Shown here: positions 53,806 to 64,000 of the stretch, in pieces
How positions within the stretch are numbered: position 1 is the first letter of the stretch
Layout of the letters: each line of letters begins with the position of its first letter
Assembly (NCBI RefSeq): GCF_001625305.1
Contig: NW_017802525.1
Span: 474,782 to 538,781 of the forward strand
Origin: Branchiostoma belcheri
Taxonomy: Eukaryota; Chordata; Leptocardii; Amphioxiformes; Branchiostomatidae
DNA length: 64,000 nt
Reading direction: 5' to 3'
Translations under genes and position numbers: made by a program
Notes under the pieces: model-generated
Told to the model about the DNA's origin: nothing
What the model saw: only the letters and a program-made list of their open reading frames with translations
The model's database searches: none

Positions 53806-55250
53806 TTTCACTGCCAAAAAAGGGAGACCTTGGTTATGCAACTAACTATAGAGGAATCAGTTTGTCGGCTACATCAGCAAAAATTTACAACAAAGTGTTG
53901 AGAAATAATCAAAATGGTTTTCAGCCAGGCAGATCAACATTATCTCAGATATTAGCTCTTAGAAGACTCATTGACAGTATCAAGGATCAGAATCTCAAAG
54001 CAGTCATTACATTTTATAGAATTAAGTATAGCCTTCGATTCTATTTGTCGCTTGAAGTTAATGGAAATCTTGAGAGGATATGGCATACCAGACAAAATTG
54101 TTGAGGCAATTAACATCCTCTATAAAGGTACAAAGCTAAAGTGCTCTCACCAGATGGTGAAAAAAATAACAGCAGGTGTTCTACAAGGAGATACTTTGGC
54201 GCCCTTCCTTTTTAAAGTGGCTTTGGATTATGCTATGAGGCAAGCCACTGAGCAACCAGACCTCACTGGACTTGTACTCAAGCCAAGAAAGAGCAGAAGA
54301 TACCCAGTGGAGTTATTACCAGACACAGATTTTGCTGATGATACTGCCCTTATCTCAAATATGATAGCAGAAGCACACGTTATTGTTGCACGGAATAGAA
54401 AATGCTACCAAAATTGTGGGGCTTCATGCCAATGATTTGAAAACAGAGTACCTGTATATGGTTTTCAACCAACCCGAGGGAGCTCTGATATCAACAAAAG
54501 GTCAGGCTCTAAAGTGTATGCAAGACTTCAAATATTTGGGATCTTGGGTAAAAAGTTCGACAAGCAAAGATGTTGAGGTAAGAACTGCTCTTGTTTAATT
54601 GGGGAGCCATGAGTAAGACGCCAGTAGTGTGGAAAACTGATTTAAGCCCAGCTGCAAAAATCAGTTTCTTTAGAGCAGCAATAGAATTAATCCTTCTCTA
54701 TGGGTCAGAGTGCTGGACACTGAAAAAACACCGGAGAGAAGGTTCAATGGCATACACTAGAATGCTGAGAAATGTCTTGAACATCTCACAGACACAACTA
54801 ATTTCAAACCGTGAGCTGTACAAAACCATACTCAGTCTGCCGATTGAAACAATACGGCAAAGGAGACACTACATTTTGTAGGCCACTGTTGGAGGAAAAA
54901 GGAAAAAGGTAGACAGTACACAAATCTTACTGTGGAACCTGAGTCAAGGAAAGAGAAGTCTTGGAAGACCACATTTAACTTACATAAAGAAACTAGAAGC
55001 TCAGACACTGTGGAATGACTCTAAGTCAACTGCCTGCTGTGAGATGGAGGATAGAGAGAAATGGAAACAGACAGTCATGGGGAGACTGCGAGCGAGCTCG
55101 ACACATGTACAGTGAGTGTGAGTTAGAACCACAACAACTCATTTCTGAATCAGTGGTTCTCAGACATTTTTCAGTACATATTCAGCAAAAGGATGAGGTA
55201 CATGTAAAAGACTGGAAGGAAAACTTGAGTCTGACTACATTTACTTAACT
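53806..55250 (+). mobile_element. degraded non-LTR retrotransposon, RT and C-terminal part
   Basis: Begins about 17 bases after the NHL exon stop with LPKKGDLGYATNYRGISL (RT block 1/2), then NGFQPGRSTLSQILALRRLI, ITAGVLQGDTLAPFLF, DFADDTALIS (the YADD box as FADD), YLGSWVKSS, ELILLYGSECWTLKKH and GRPHLTYIKKLE. At least five frameshifts or stops separate the pieces and the 5' half (endonuclease) is absent, so it is dead. Clade not assigned. Confidence 0.88.
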
Positions 55251-56190
55251 GAAACTGATCAGTTAACAGCAGGGGACAGTGGACAGACTTGCAATAATTG
55301 CTTTTGGTTGTATCAATTACTAACTGGTAATTTAAAATCAGTTTGTTTGATTGAGTTAATAAGCATAGTATTACATGTACTTATAAGTGCCTGTTTGGCT
55401 GCGATTTCTTTCTTTTAAAGACTGCCAGCAAAATATACTCAATTCAAGAAGAAATGCAGGAAAAGTGTGGGCAAAGTAGACAATTTTCAATTACTGCATG
55501 TTAATGACTGTAAATTAGCTGAAATTAACATGAAACAACCAAATGGTTGATGATGTAACATGCATTAATTTTGTAATATGAAGAAAGAGAACAAGTAATT
55601 TACGTCCATGTAAATTGCACAAAGTGAATCACCCAATAGAGTAGAATTAACTACCAGTAATATCAATGATTCACGTTAATGTTATTGTGTTGTAGAATGA
55701 AGTAAGAGCATTGAAACTGTAGTCACCTTCTTCTATCAAGTAAAAGTGCATTGGACCTCCTACCAAGGATCACAACAACTGAGGCACTGTACATACATGT
55801 AAGCATGGTTCAGTAAAAAAAACTGTTCCATAGACGTTGACTACATAAAGGGCATACAAGTATACATTGCAGCAACAAGATGATAACATTGTACAACTGT
55901 TACAAATTTAAAGTGCAAAAAGAATGTGTACTTGCTGAATTGCAGTAGCAGCAAACGTTTAACAACTCAAAAGAATGCATTTAATTTATAAGAAGAGATG
56001 GGATGACTGAATGTGCTAGCAAAGCTCTCTACACTAATACTTACATTAGGACGTCATACCGGCATATCACTGCATGACCAGCATATTTATGACACAATCA
56101 CTTGTTCTGCCAAGACGCTATTCAACTAAGCGAAACCATGATTGCAGAGCTCAAAATTCCCACCAACAATCATAATTTATACTTTGGCAG
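55251..56190. other. AT-rich intergenic DNA
   Basis: No open frame with domain or splice support and no clear repeat; may include the 3' remainder of the retrotransposon. Confidence 0.5.
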
Positions 56191-56540
56191 GTTTAAAAGA
56201 TACAGGCCTGCTGTATTCTACATGTATAAAGTGACACTGGATATATACAATGTATATAGTTTGGGAGTTTCAATCCCAGCTGTTGTTGCTCACTTAACAT
56301 GCACACAACTGAAAAGAGTTGCAGGTGTTTAACTAAGGACGGGACGTTAAGCTGTGCTCCACTGTTCATTGTGCTATGGTCGAAAAGACCTACGGGAATT
56401 TCCCTGGTACAATGAACCTGTAAATACTGTACATACACATGTGGCATCTGTCTTCTCTCTCATGATCAGTGGAAGAATTAGTTTTCACTGGATCAAGAGA
56501 ATCTCATTTCTAGTGGTCTATCAGGCCAGGAACAAACAAG
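56190..56540 (+). mobile_element. SINE-like repeat, copy 2
   Basis: TCAATCCCAGCTGTTGTTGC, GGACGGGACGTTAAGC, GGGAATTTCCCTGGTACAATG and CCTGTAAATACTGTACAT in the same order as at 21330-21600 and 60090-60490. Confidence 0.6.
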
Positions 56541-56718
56541 AAAAACAATTCATACTACATAACTACAAAATCTTTAATCAACTTCTTTTCCAGGGCCCGA
56601 CTGTAAAGCAGCGGCTACCCTGGCTTAAGAAAAGAAAAGAAAAGAAAAGAAAAAACGTGAGCCATTAATTAGCCAGTGATTTGGTGTATTAATTACCACA
56701 TTGGCCTGATTTAATTTA

Positions 56719-57043
56719 GGCCACACCAATTTAATTTGTTGGTTCTCGGATTTTTTCAGAAAAAAAATGAAGTGACAGGGTGAAAAAAAATAAAATAAAA
56801 ACAGGTCTAGGCATCCTATTATAGCCCTAAATACTACAATAGCTGAAGTCAACACAAAAGGCTGGCTAATATTCAAACAATGACTCTTAAACTTTTACTC
56901 AAACCACTGCATTGATAGATGAAAAACTGTAACAATTAGAAAGAAAGACTTTCCTTAACTGTTCGGGGCAAAATATGAGCATATTTGAGTTGATTCAGAA
57001 CCAGACTTTTTTTTTTTTTGCAAATCAGAAAAAAATAGAAGAG
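56719..57043. mobile_element. MITE family B, copy 4, cut by gap
   Basis: Left end GGCCACACCAATTTAATTTG after TTA. The interior closely follows copy 2 (CAGGTCTAGGCATCCTATTA). The right end is lost in the N gap. Confidence 0.8.
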
Positions 57044-57134
57044 NNNNNNNNNNNNNNNNNNNNNNNNNNNNNNNNNNNNNNNNNNNNNNNNNNNNNNNNN
57101 NNNNNNNNNNNNNNNNNNNNNNNNNNNNNNNNNN
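57044..57134. other. assembly gap (91 N)
   Basis: The gap starts where copy 2 of MITE family B has its last ~40 bases, so it probably hides that right end plus some flank. Confidence 0.9.
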
Positions 57135-57236
57135 CTTAAGGTTGCTCATTTGTCAGAATTTTATCTACTGTATTATTCATTTTATCATAAGACAACATTT
57201 GTGTTATGAAAGTTAATTTCCAAGAAGACCCTGTAA

Positions 57237-57581
57237 TGCCATGCTGATTTGATTATATGGATGACATCCTCTGGGAACCCCAAAACTGATGTGCGCGTGT
57301 GAATAGAAAAGAGTTTGGCAAAAAAAAAGTTGCTTTCATTATGGACATGAAGGTAACGAACAAATGACCCTTCAAATTCCTTTCTTTATTATTTTTTTTT
57401 GTTTTGATTTTGGTCATTCTAGGACATTGGCATTGTTTTTGTTTTGCAACTTATGATATATTTTTGCTCATTCTGCAACTGTTTTGTACGATTTGCAGTA
57501 TGGCTGAAAACTTTTTTTGGGGGGAAACGTTTTTTTTTTTTAATTTCTTCGCGCAGGTATGTCATCCATATCAACATGCCC
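57237..57581. mobile_element. MITE family A, copy 2
   Basis: Left TGCCATGCTGATTTG, right ATCAACATGCCC, TAA on both sides (57234-57236, 57582-57584). Interior matches copies 1 and 3. Confidence 0.8.
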
Positions 57582-57728
57582 TAAATACAGAACAAAATGT
57601 GTATGGGAGTATTTTGCATTCAGTGTGGTGGAATAAAATGCTTATTGTCCAATATGTTTTGTTTCAGTTGAACTTCTTGTTTCAAAGTTATCAAAAGATT
57701 CTGACTTTTTTTAGTTCTTGTTTAGTAA

Positions 57729-58126
57729 GGCCATGTTGATTTGATTATATGGATGACATCCTCCGGGAGCCCCAAAACTGATGCGCGCGTGCGAATAAAA
57801 AAAAAGTTTTGCAAAAAAAAGTTGTTTTCATTATGAAATCTACGTGGTCATGAGGGGTTGAACAAATTGGACAGAATATGGTTTAGCGAATAATCTAATC
57901 TTCAAGTTCATTTCCTTACAATTTCGTCTTTTTTCGTTTGATTTTGGCATTCTACAACATTGGTATAGTTTTTACTTATTTTTTTGTAACTTACGGTATA
58001 TTTTTGCTCATTTTGCTCAACTGTTTTGTACGATTTACAGTATGGTTGAAAACTTTTTTTTTTTTGGAAACGGCCGAAAATTCATGCGCGCGCGGATGTC
58101 ATCCATATAATCAAATCAACATGCCC
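57729..58126. mobile_element. MITE family A, copy 3
   Basis: Left GGCCATGTTGATTTGATTA, right TAATCAAATCAACATGCCC, TAA on both sides. Copies 2 and 3 share ~130 bases of right flank (AATACAGAACAAAATGTG onward), so they arose by duplication of a segment already carrying the MITE. Confidence 0.85.
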
Positions 58127-58230
58127 TAAATACAGAACAAAATGTGTATGGGAGTATGTTGCATTCAGTGTGGTGGAATAAAAATGCTTATTGTCCAATA
58201 TGTTTTGTTTCAGTTGAACTTCTTGCTTCA

Positions 58231-58467
58231 GTTTCAGTTTATTTAAAAATGGACTGGCATGTCACACAATCATATGGTACATGAAATATGTCGAATTTTC
58301 ACAAACACTGCACGTATCATGGACTATCCAATAAGTTAAAATGAGATATACTATTAAAATCTGGTCATTGATCACCAATTTACAGAATACATATAATACA
58401 ATCGTAATAATTAAAAGAGCCATATTTACAGACTATTTATATAAAATCAATATACTACTATGTAGAA
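58231..58467 (-). mobile_element. retroelement-tail insertion in a duplicated flank
   Basis: TGCTTCA flanks both sides (58224-58230, 58468-58474). The sister flank near 57675 (TTGTTTCAAAGTTATC) lacks the 237-base insert. Starts with GTTTCAGTTTATTTAAAAATG, an antisense retroelement-tail look. Confidence 0.65.
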
Positions 58468-58875
58468 TGCTTCAAGTTATCAAAAGATTCAAACTTTTTT
58501 TAGTTCTAGTTGTAAAGTATAGCTTCATTCATGTAACCAAGGTCACCAGACAACAGTCACCATAGTCCCTGTATTGGTCTTGTTTTGGATGCTAATTCTA
58601 ATTTTTTGCAAAATTTATCTCTTCATTTTCCTATTTCAACTTCCCAAATTTCATTAGTCCAGTGACTTTTCTCCATTAAGTAAATTTAAGGTTTTTATAA
58701 ATACCAAATGCCATAAATGACAGTGCTGAAAAGGAATTTCAATACAAGGAAGATATGTTGAACTTGAAACCAAAGAAGGCCTCCCAAAAGCTTGAAAAAT
58801 CTTTATAAGCCAAAAAGGTTTTATAAATTTTAAAGGACACACCAAGTTAATTTGTTGGTTCTCACATCTTTTTCA

Positions 58876-59449
58876 GAAAAACACAAAAAATTGCTCTGTA
58901 CAGCAAAGAGGGCATTCGCCTTTCCAAGATTCAAGTATATTAGGGGTACAAATGGATCCATATGATTACCTGGCACGAGCTTTCTGACAGAATCATACTG
59001 TTATTCGGACAGAACAAAGAGCGAGAGATTATGTGGTTAAGTCCTACTTACTCACCGACACCAACATGTAACATGACCAGGTTGTCAGCAGCAGGGTCAT
59101 ATAAACAATTCAAGTTTCTAACCGTAGACACGAAAGGGAACATCTATGTCACAGATGGGACTGACTCTCGTATTCTAAAGTATGACAAGAACGGAGTCTA
59201 CCTGTCCAGTTTTGGCAGCAAAGGTACTGGAGCAGGGAATCTTTACAATCCCTCAGGAATCTGTGTGGACAGTTTGGGGCGTGTGATCGTGGCTGATACT
59301 GGGAACAGCCGGGTGGAGATGTTCACAGCTGAGGGAGAGCACATCCGCACCATAGCTTATATTAATCAACCCACACATGTTGCTACAGGTGGGGAGGGGC
59401 AGCTTGTGCTCACTCACGGGAAGTTTGTAACCATCTTGCCCAAATATTA
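58876..59449 (+). pseudogene. truncated NHL-repeat paralogue
   Basis: After an acceptor-like TTTTTCAG the frame reads YSKEGIRLSK, hits TAG at 58941, then continues in the same frame as ITWHELSDRIILLFGQ, FLTVDTKGNIYVTDGT, GICVDSLGRVIVADTGNSRV, ending TAG at 59449. Its last ~80 residues are almost identical to the receptor's NHL exon at 52917-53789, pointing to recent duplication or gene conversion. The front half of the propeller is absent, and a family B-like MITE end (58836-58870) abuts its 5' side. Confidence 0.75.
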
Positions 59450-59852
59450 GGGACACTCCAATTTATTAATATTGCAGCTGTGGTCCTCAGACATTCTTGA
59501 GGGCCTGCATGGGGGGTATAGTGGTAACGAATTACGCAAAGTCTTTGCGGCCGATGACGAATTATGTTAAATTCTCAAAGCTGTTTAGGACTTTACGCAT
59601 ACCTGCTAATGCAACATCACGAATTACATTGATTTGTGGGGTGACTAATTTAGATTACGAAGACTAAAAATTTCAGTAAAATAGCCTGATTTGCACCTTA
59701 CGAAAAAGGGCATGCAGGTCCAAATTCTCAAGTACAAATGCAGCAGGAGGACAAGATAAACAGCTGAGGCTGGAAGGAAAAGTTGCGTCTGAATCAGAAA
59801 TGATTTTGAATGAGAAATACAGAAAAGAAGAAGATAAAAAAACACTCACTAC

Positions 59853-59995
59853 CTTAAGAAGCTGGAACACGTCTCCCAAGCATGAAAGTCACCCAAACCT
59901 GTAACTCCATCCTGTCCACTGACGGCCGCCATCTTAGATTCAGAACACCCACCAGACAGAGTTGCACCCTGGGTACTGCCTGCTCCTGTCACCAC
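59853..59995 (-). CDS. possible exon, unknown gene
   Basis: Between TGACAACAG and GTAGTGAG on the minus strand, 143 bases are open and GC-richer than the surroundings: VVTGAGSTQGATLSGG, SKMAAVSGQDGVTGLG, DFHAWETCSSFL. No family recognised. 59450-59850 otherwise shows nothing. Confidence 0.3.
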
Positions 59996-60089
59996 CTGTT
60001 GTCAGAGAAGGTTTTGTACGTTTAATCATCATCATCATCATAGTGACCTTCTAGGTTGGGAGCATCAAGAAGGGTGACTGTTTACTCTA

Positions 60090-60500
60090 CATCTATAAAG
60101 TGGCACTGGACATGTGTCTACTTCGGGAGTTCGAATCCCAGCTGTTGTCGCTCACTCAACATGCACACGACTGAAAAGAGATGCAGGTGTTAGGATGGAA
60201 TTTTAAGCCGTGCTCCACTCTTTATTGTGCTGTGGTCCAAAAGAGCTACGAGAATTTCCCTGGTACAATGTCCCTGGTACAATGAGCCTGTAAATACTGT
60301 ACAAACATTGTAGCATCTGTCTTCTCTGTCACGAACAGTGGAAGAATATTTAGTTTTTACTAGATCAAGATGATCACGTTGCATTTTTTGTGGCCTATCA
60401 CTGTTCATGGTCACTTTCATTGAAAGAGCTAACTGTAATTTCCCCGGTACAATGAACCTGTACATACTGTACATAGCATCTGTCTTCTCTGTCATGACCA
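60090..60500 (+). mobile_element. SINE-like repeat, copy 3
   Basis: GTTCGAATCCC (B box, 60129-60139), then GCTGTTGTCGCTCACT, AATTTCCCTGGTACAATG and CCTGTAAATACTGTACA. The tail half is present twice in tandem (second from ~60420). Best-preserved B box of the three copies. Confidence 0.65.
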
Positions 60501-60644
60501 GTGGAAGAATTAGTTTTCACTCGATCAAGATGATGATTTTGTATTTGTAGTGGCCTATCAGGCCATGAACAGGCAAGTACACATAATTTATGCTACATAA
60601 CTACAGACATGCTTGTGAGCCATAAATTAGCCATAGATTTGGAG

Positions 60645-61266
60645 TTCAGCACCAAGGACAGGGGAGAGAGTGACTGTCAGAGAAGCCCAGGGACAGATGT
60701 GGTTGCTTATGTGTGGATGGTGTTCAGCACCAAGGACAGGGGAGAGAGTGACTGTCAGAGAAGCCCAGGGACAGGTGTGGTTGCTTATGTGTGGATGGTG
60801 TTAAGCACCAAGGACAGGGGAGAGAGTGACTGTCAGAGAAGCCCAGGGACAGGTGTGGTTGCTTATGTGTGGATGGTGTTCAGCACCAAGGACAGGGGAG
60901 AGAGTGACTGTCAGAGAAGCCCAGGGACAGGTGTGGTTGCTTATGTGTTGATGTTGTTCAGCACCAAGGACGGGAGAGAGTGACAGTAAGAGAAGCCCAG
61001 GGACAGGTGTGTTTGCTTATGTGTGGATGGTGTTCAGCACCAAGGACAGGGGAGAGAGTGACTGTCATAGAAGCCCAGGGACAGGTGTGGTTGCTTATGT
61101 GTGGATGGTGTTCAGCACCAAGGACAGGGGAGAGAGTGACAGTCAGAGAAGCACAGGGACAGGTGTGGTTGCTTATGTGTGGATGGTGTTCAGCACCAAG
61201 GACAGGGGAGAGAGTGACTGTCATAGAAGCCCAGGGACAGGTGTGGTTGCTTATGTGTGGATGGTG
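60645..61266 (+). repeat. 78-bp minisatellite, eight units
   Basis: Unit starts at 60645, 60723, 60801, 60879, 60957, 61033, 61111 and 61189; the fifth unit is 76 bp. Each begins TTCAGCACCAAGGACAGG. Being 26 codons long, several frames on both strands stay open. The two-base loss in unit five shifts them, so no protein is likely. The phrase CAGCACCAAGGACA also occurs near 40985 and 46061, and its complement near 49682. Confidence 0.95.
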
Positions 61267-61339
61267 AATCACTTAATACCCTAGTGAATATTATAATTAT
61301 GCTTTTGTATTTAATTTTACTATTAATTCATTTTGCAAT

Positions 61340-61680
61340 ATGGTGTCTGCATTAACAAGTTTTCAAAGAAATGATTAATAATCAAATTGAGCCATTTTTA
61401 CATTTTTAAACACCTCCAGTTGGCAAACAGCTATTGGACCAGGGTAAGGCCTTGAATGGTTACAGACAGTGCTTAATATGATGAATAAAGATGATGTTAA
61501 AAGTTACGTCACACCATCAGAGTTTTCAAAGAAATGATTAATAATCAAATTGAGCCTTTTTTACATTGTAAAATCAGCTCAGTGAGTTGGTGAACAGCTA
61601 TTGGACCAGGGAATATCCTTGAATGGTGACAGACATTGCTTATGATGAATAAAGAGGATGTTAAAACTACGTCAAACATC
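61340..61680 (+). repeat. tandem duplication, about 165-bp unit
   Basis: GTTTTCAAAGAAATGATTAA, CAGCTATTGGACCAGGG and GATGAATAAAGA occur twice in the same order at ~85% identity. Confidence 0.8.
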
Positions 61681-61689
61681 AGCAGTTCT

Positions 61690-64000
61690 TAATCTACTTA
61701 TTAGTCTACCACACCTCACCCAGAGCTGACTGGACATATTTGTCCTGAGTGTAGAATTTGTCAGTAACTCTCAGAGACTGAGCCGGACCCTGTCCTGTTA
61801 AAGCCAGCTGGTTACTGACAAAAAAGGCACTGAAGAACTCATCACTGGTAAGTGCTGACAAATACAGATACAGCACAGGGTATTCCGTATCGCCTGAGGT
61901 ACCAGCCAGACTGATGCGGTATTTTATTTATGTCCTACCCATCCAAGAAAACATACCTTTCAATGTGAAATTTGGTGTCCACAAACTGAATAATGCAATG
62001 AAATCAATTATTCCAACGTTCAAATCCTGTATTCGGATTTTCGAAAGTGGTGCACGCAGTTAGGGCGAAATGTGTCTAAATTATTCTATGGAAGTCAAAA
62101 CCGTACCGTAAAATACGCCTGGTCTGGAACACTGTTGCATTAGAATTTTGCCTATTGCAGAGGATGTCTTTTCCGACATAACATTTGGAAAGTACAGACG
62201 ACATGTTAACCTTATATATGCAAATACGACCTTATATGAGACGTTCTGCCGAAGTGCTACATTACAGGTTTTGCGCAGGTGCAGTACGTTCTGCCAACGT
62301 GCTAGAAAATGCTTATGATTATAAATGTCATCTGATTTACACTTATAATTCTGGTTCACATAATCACATGTACACAGAGCAATTTTTTCCTCATAAGGCC
62401 TAGTAAAAAAAAGTGTTTTCTGCTTCCCGACCGACCCTAGAAAAAACTGCCTACCCTAGGGCCTAGGGTTTTTTTGGGTGGACCCTTCAAGGGACATAAA
62501 TTTTTCAAGCTGTTTGACCATTTCTAGCTCCATGATCTGACATCCAGGTGATGAAGCATTGTACAAGCGGTTTTCCAACATTGACATTGAAAATATAAGT
62601 GTCCTCATGCAAGATTTACTTTAAACTGTATTGTGTAAGTTGGATCACCAGGCATTGCTATTAAAATAAGAAAGAAAAAGAAAAAAAAAGAATAATCCCT
62701 ACCTATCGACCCTAATTTTTCTAGGACTGAAACAGCTAGGAAAAACTTTTTTTCTAGGCCTAAGGTCTCCAAATTATTAGAATACAGAGTTTAATTCAGC
62801 TGTATGTATCCACTCAGCAATCTGTGCAGTCATCTGAAGAAAATTGTGTACTGTACACAATAGTGCCTACTTTGTCCTTGAAATACCACCTGCATATGCA
62901 GATTAGTACAGGTAAGATCACCGTGGTAAGATTGCAGCTGTGCAGGTGTTTCTGATGTCTACCTGCACCTAACCTGCAAGTTAGTGCAGGTAAAATTGGG
63001 GCTGTGTAGGTATTTCTGATGTCTACCCGCATCTACATTTGTAACTTGAACCAGTCCATGTAGCTGTATGTGGATTTTCGATATAACTGCATTGACTGTT
63101 ACCACCTCTGAAGTATTACAGAAATAATGGCAATGTTTTTGTAACAGTTTTTAGTATGAGGTATACTTCCTACATTCTGAGTGGTAGAGATAAAATGTGT
63201 TAGAGATAAAATTTTCATTGCAGGCAGTTGTTGAAATACTTTTTTTCAATATTCTGCAATATTACAGAATGTCACAGTATTGTTCTGCAATTTGAAATAC
63301 TTTCTGCAAATATACAACCGACTCAATCTCATTCAAAATTCCATCTTGGAAATCATCAATTTTACATGAAATTTAAAAACACAACGCATAACTAGTATAT
63401 CATTAAGTCAGTAGTAAGCACAAAAGCTTATAACAATACTAGAAAGGCCGACATTTTGCTTGGGAGCAAATACAGCATATTTCAGTCCATCTCCCTCCCA
63501 CACAAAAGTGGACTATTCTGTAATGATCTTAGGCACATAAAATTGAATGTGTGGGTCATTGCGCACGACTTACGTGCAACGTGACCCCAGGTAACCCGCA
63601 ATGTTCGATGTGTTCCATGGCCAACGGCAGATGGAACGGGCCATTCTTTAGATCGAACGTGGAACGGGAATAGCACTTTTGGCCCTTTTTTGGCAGATAA
63701 TAGCCATTAAAGTCCCCCAAATGAGTCATTTGGAAGTGGCGTATGCCAAGTATGTGACTGCTATTCTGTAGACACACGTTCAAGGTACCCTTATACCGAA
63801 TTTCAGATAGTTTGGTTGTAATACCAGGGCTCAGGATCCAAAAATCTATTTTTGTCGAAAAATGCCCCCAAAAACCTTCATAAAAATTTTTCAAAGGCAT
63901 ATATAAAAAAAAATGAAAGAAAAAAAACGCCTGGGGGTATTGGCCCACTCTAACTCCATGACAAATTTCAAGTCATTAGGCTAAGAAATGACAGAATTGA
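61690..64000. other. intergenic DNA without a supported gene
   Basis: 61690-61830 resembles 46240-46400. 62400-62770 holds a CCCTAG/CTAGGCC-rich fragment of unknown origin. 62870-63030 repeats GGTGTTTCTGATGTCTACC-like phrases twice. Frames at 63482-63948 (-) show no domain or splice site. Confidence 0.45.

Noticed and set aside
60609..61284. Open frames on both strands in the 78-bp minisatellite
   Set aside because: Unit length is a multiple of three, the frame shifts at the 76-bp unit, and there is no start, splice or domain context.
63482..63948. Overlapping minus-strand frames of 64 and 130 codons at the right edge
   Set aside because: No recognisable domain or splice sites; cannot be told from chance, though a gene crossing the edge is possible.

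Overview
The window looks like part of a chordate-grade invertebrate genome, most likely amphioxus (Branchiostoma). It holds intron-rich animal genes with short exons and GT-AG introns of 0.2-2 kb, a bilaterian BMP regulator, an LRR-Ig receptor-like gene, NHL-repeat genes, and dense small DNA transposons and tRNA-derived SINEs. The species call is an inference from gene content; nothing in the sequence names it. Two N runs (11293-11312, 57044-57134) show it is a draft assembly.

Layout. 1-2634: last four visible exons of a BMPER/crossveinless-2 gene (+). 5119-5811: single-exon LRAT-domain (HRASLS-type) gene (-), with a two-exon membrane-protein fragment behind it (6067-6728, -). 10544-20326: a kinesin-5-like gene (+) that lacks the first two thirds of its motor. 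It carries about 17 tandemly duplicated exons, mostly 39 codons each, and ends in a linker-histone-like (H15) domain behind an in-frame TGA. 20736-22852: GKAP/DLGAP-like exons (+). 23597-28285: CLIP-170-like C-terminal exons with one zinc knuckle (+). 29103-30966: BACK plus kelch part of a KLHL-like gene (+). 31436-35026: haspin kinase C-lobe (+). Several of these concern microtubules or mitosis, and most lack their 5' parts here.

38846-38993 is a lone carboxylesterase-like exon (-). 42352-44815 is an LRR-Ig-transmembrane receptor-like gene broken by several frameshifts. 46797-53789 is the most unusual gene: a predicted type II membrane protein with a tyrosine-rich, NPxY-containing cytoplasmic tail, a transmembrane exon, an array of 11-residue N-glycosylation repeats, a SUEL-type lectin exon and an NHL propeller exon. 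Its neighbour, the LRR-Ig gene, also has a tail with NPMY and repeated YVN motifs. A truncated NHL paralogue lies at 58876-59449, and a degraded non-LTR reverse transcriptase at 53806-55250.

The rest is mostly mobile DNA: four tiny elements with TAGCCT ends and perfect 9-bp target duplications; two MITE families with GGCC ends and TTA/TAA duplications, and a third related one; three hammerhead-like ribozyme cores, two of them in large palindromes; a 738-bp palindromic element around the first N gap; and several minisatellites, some of them coding.

Almost every multi-exon gene model carries one small lesion (1-2 bp indel or in-frame stop) while the exon's borders and phase stay intact. This may be assembly error rather than gene death, so 'pseudogene' is used sparingly.
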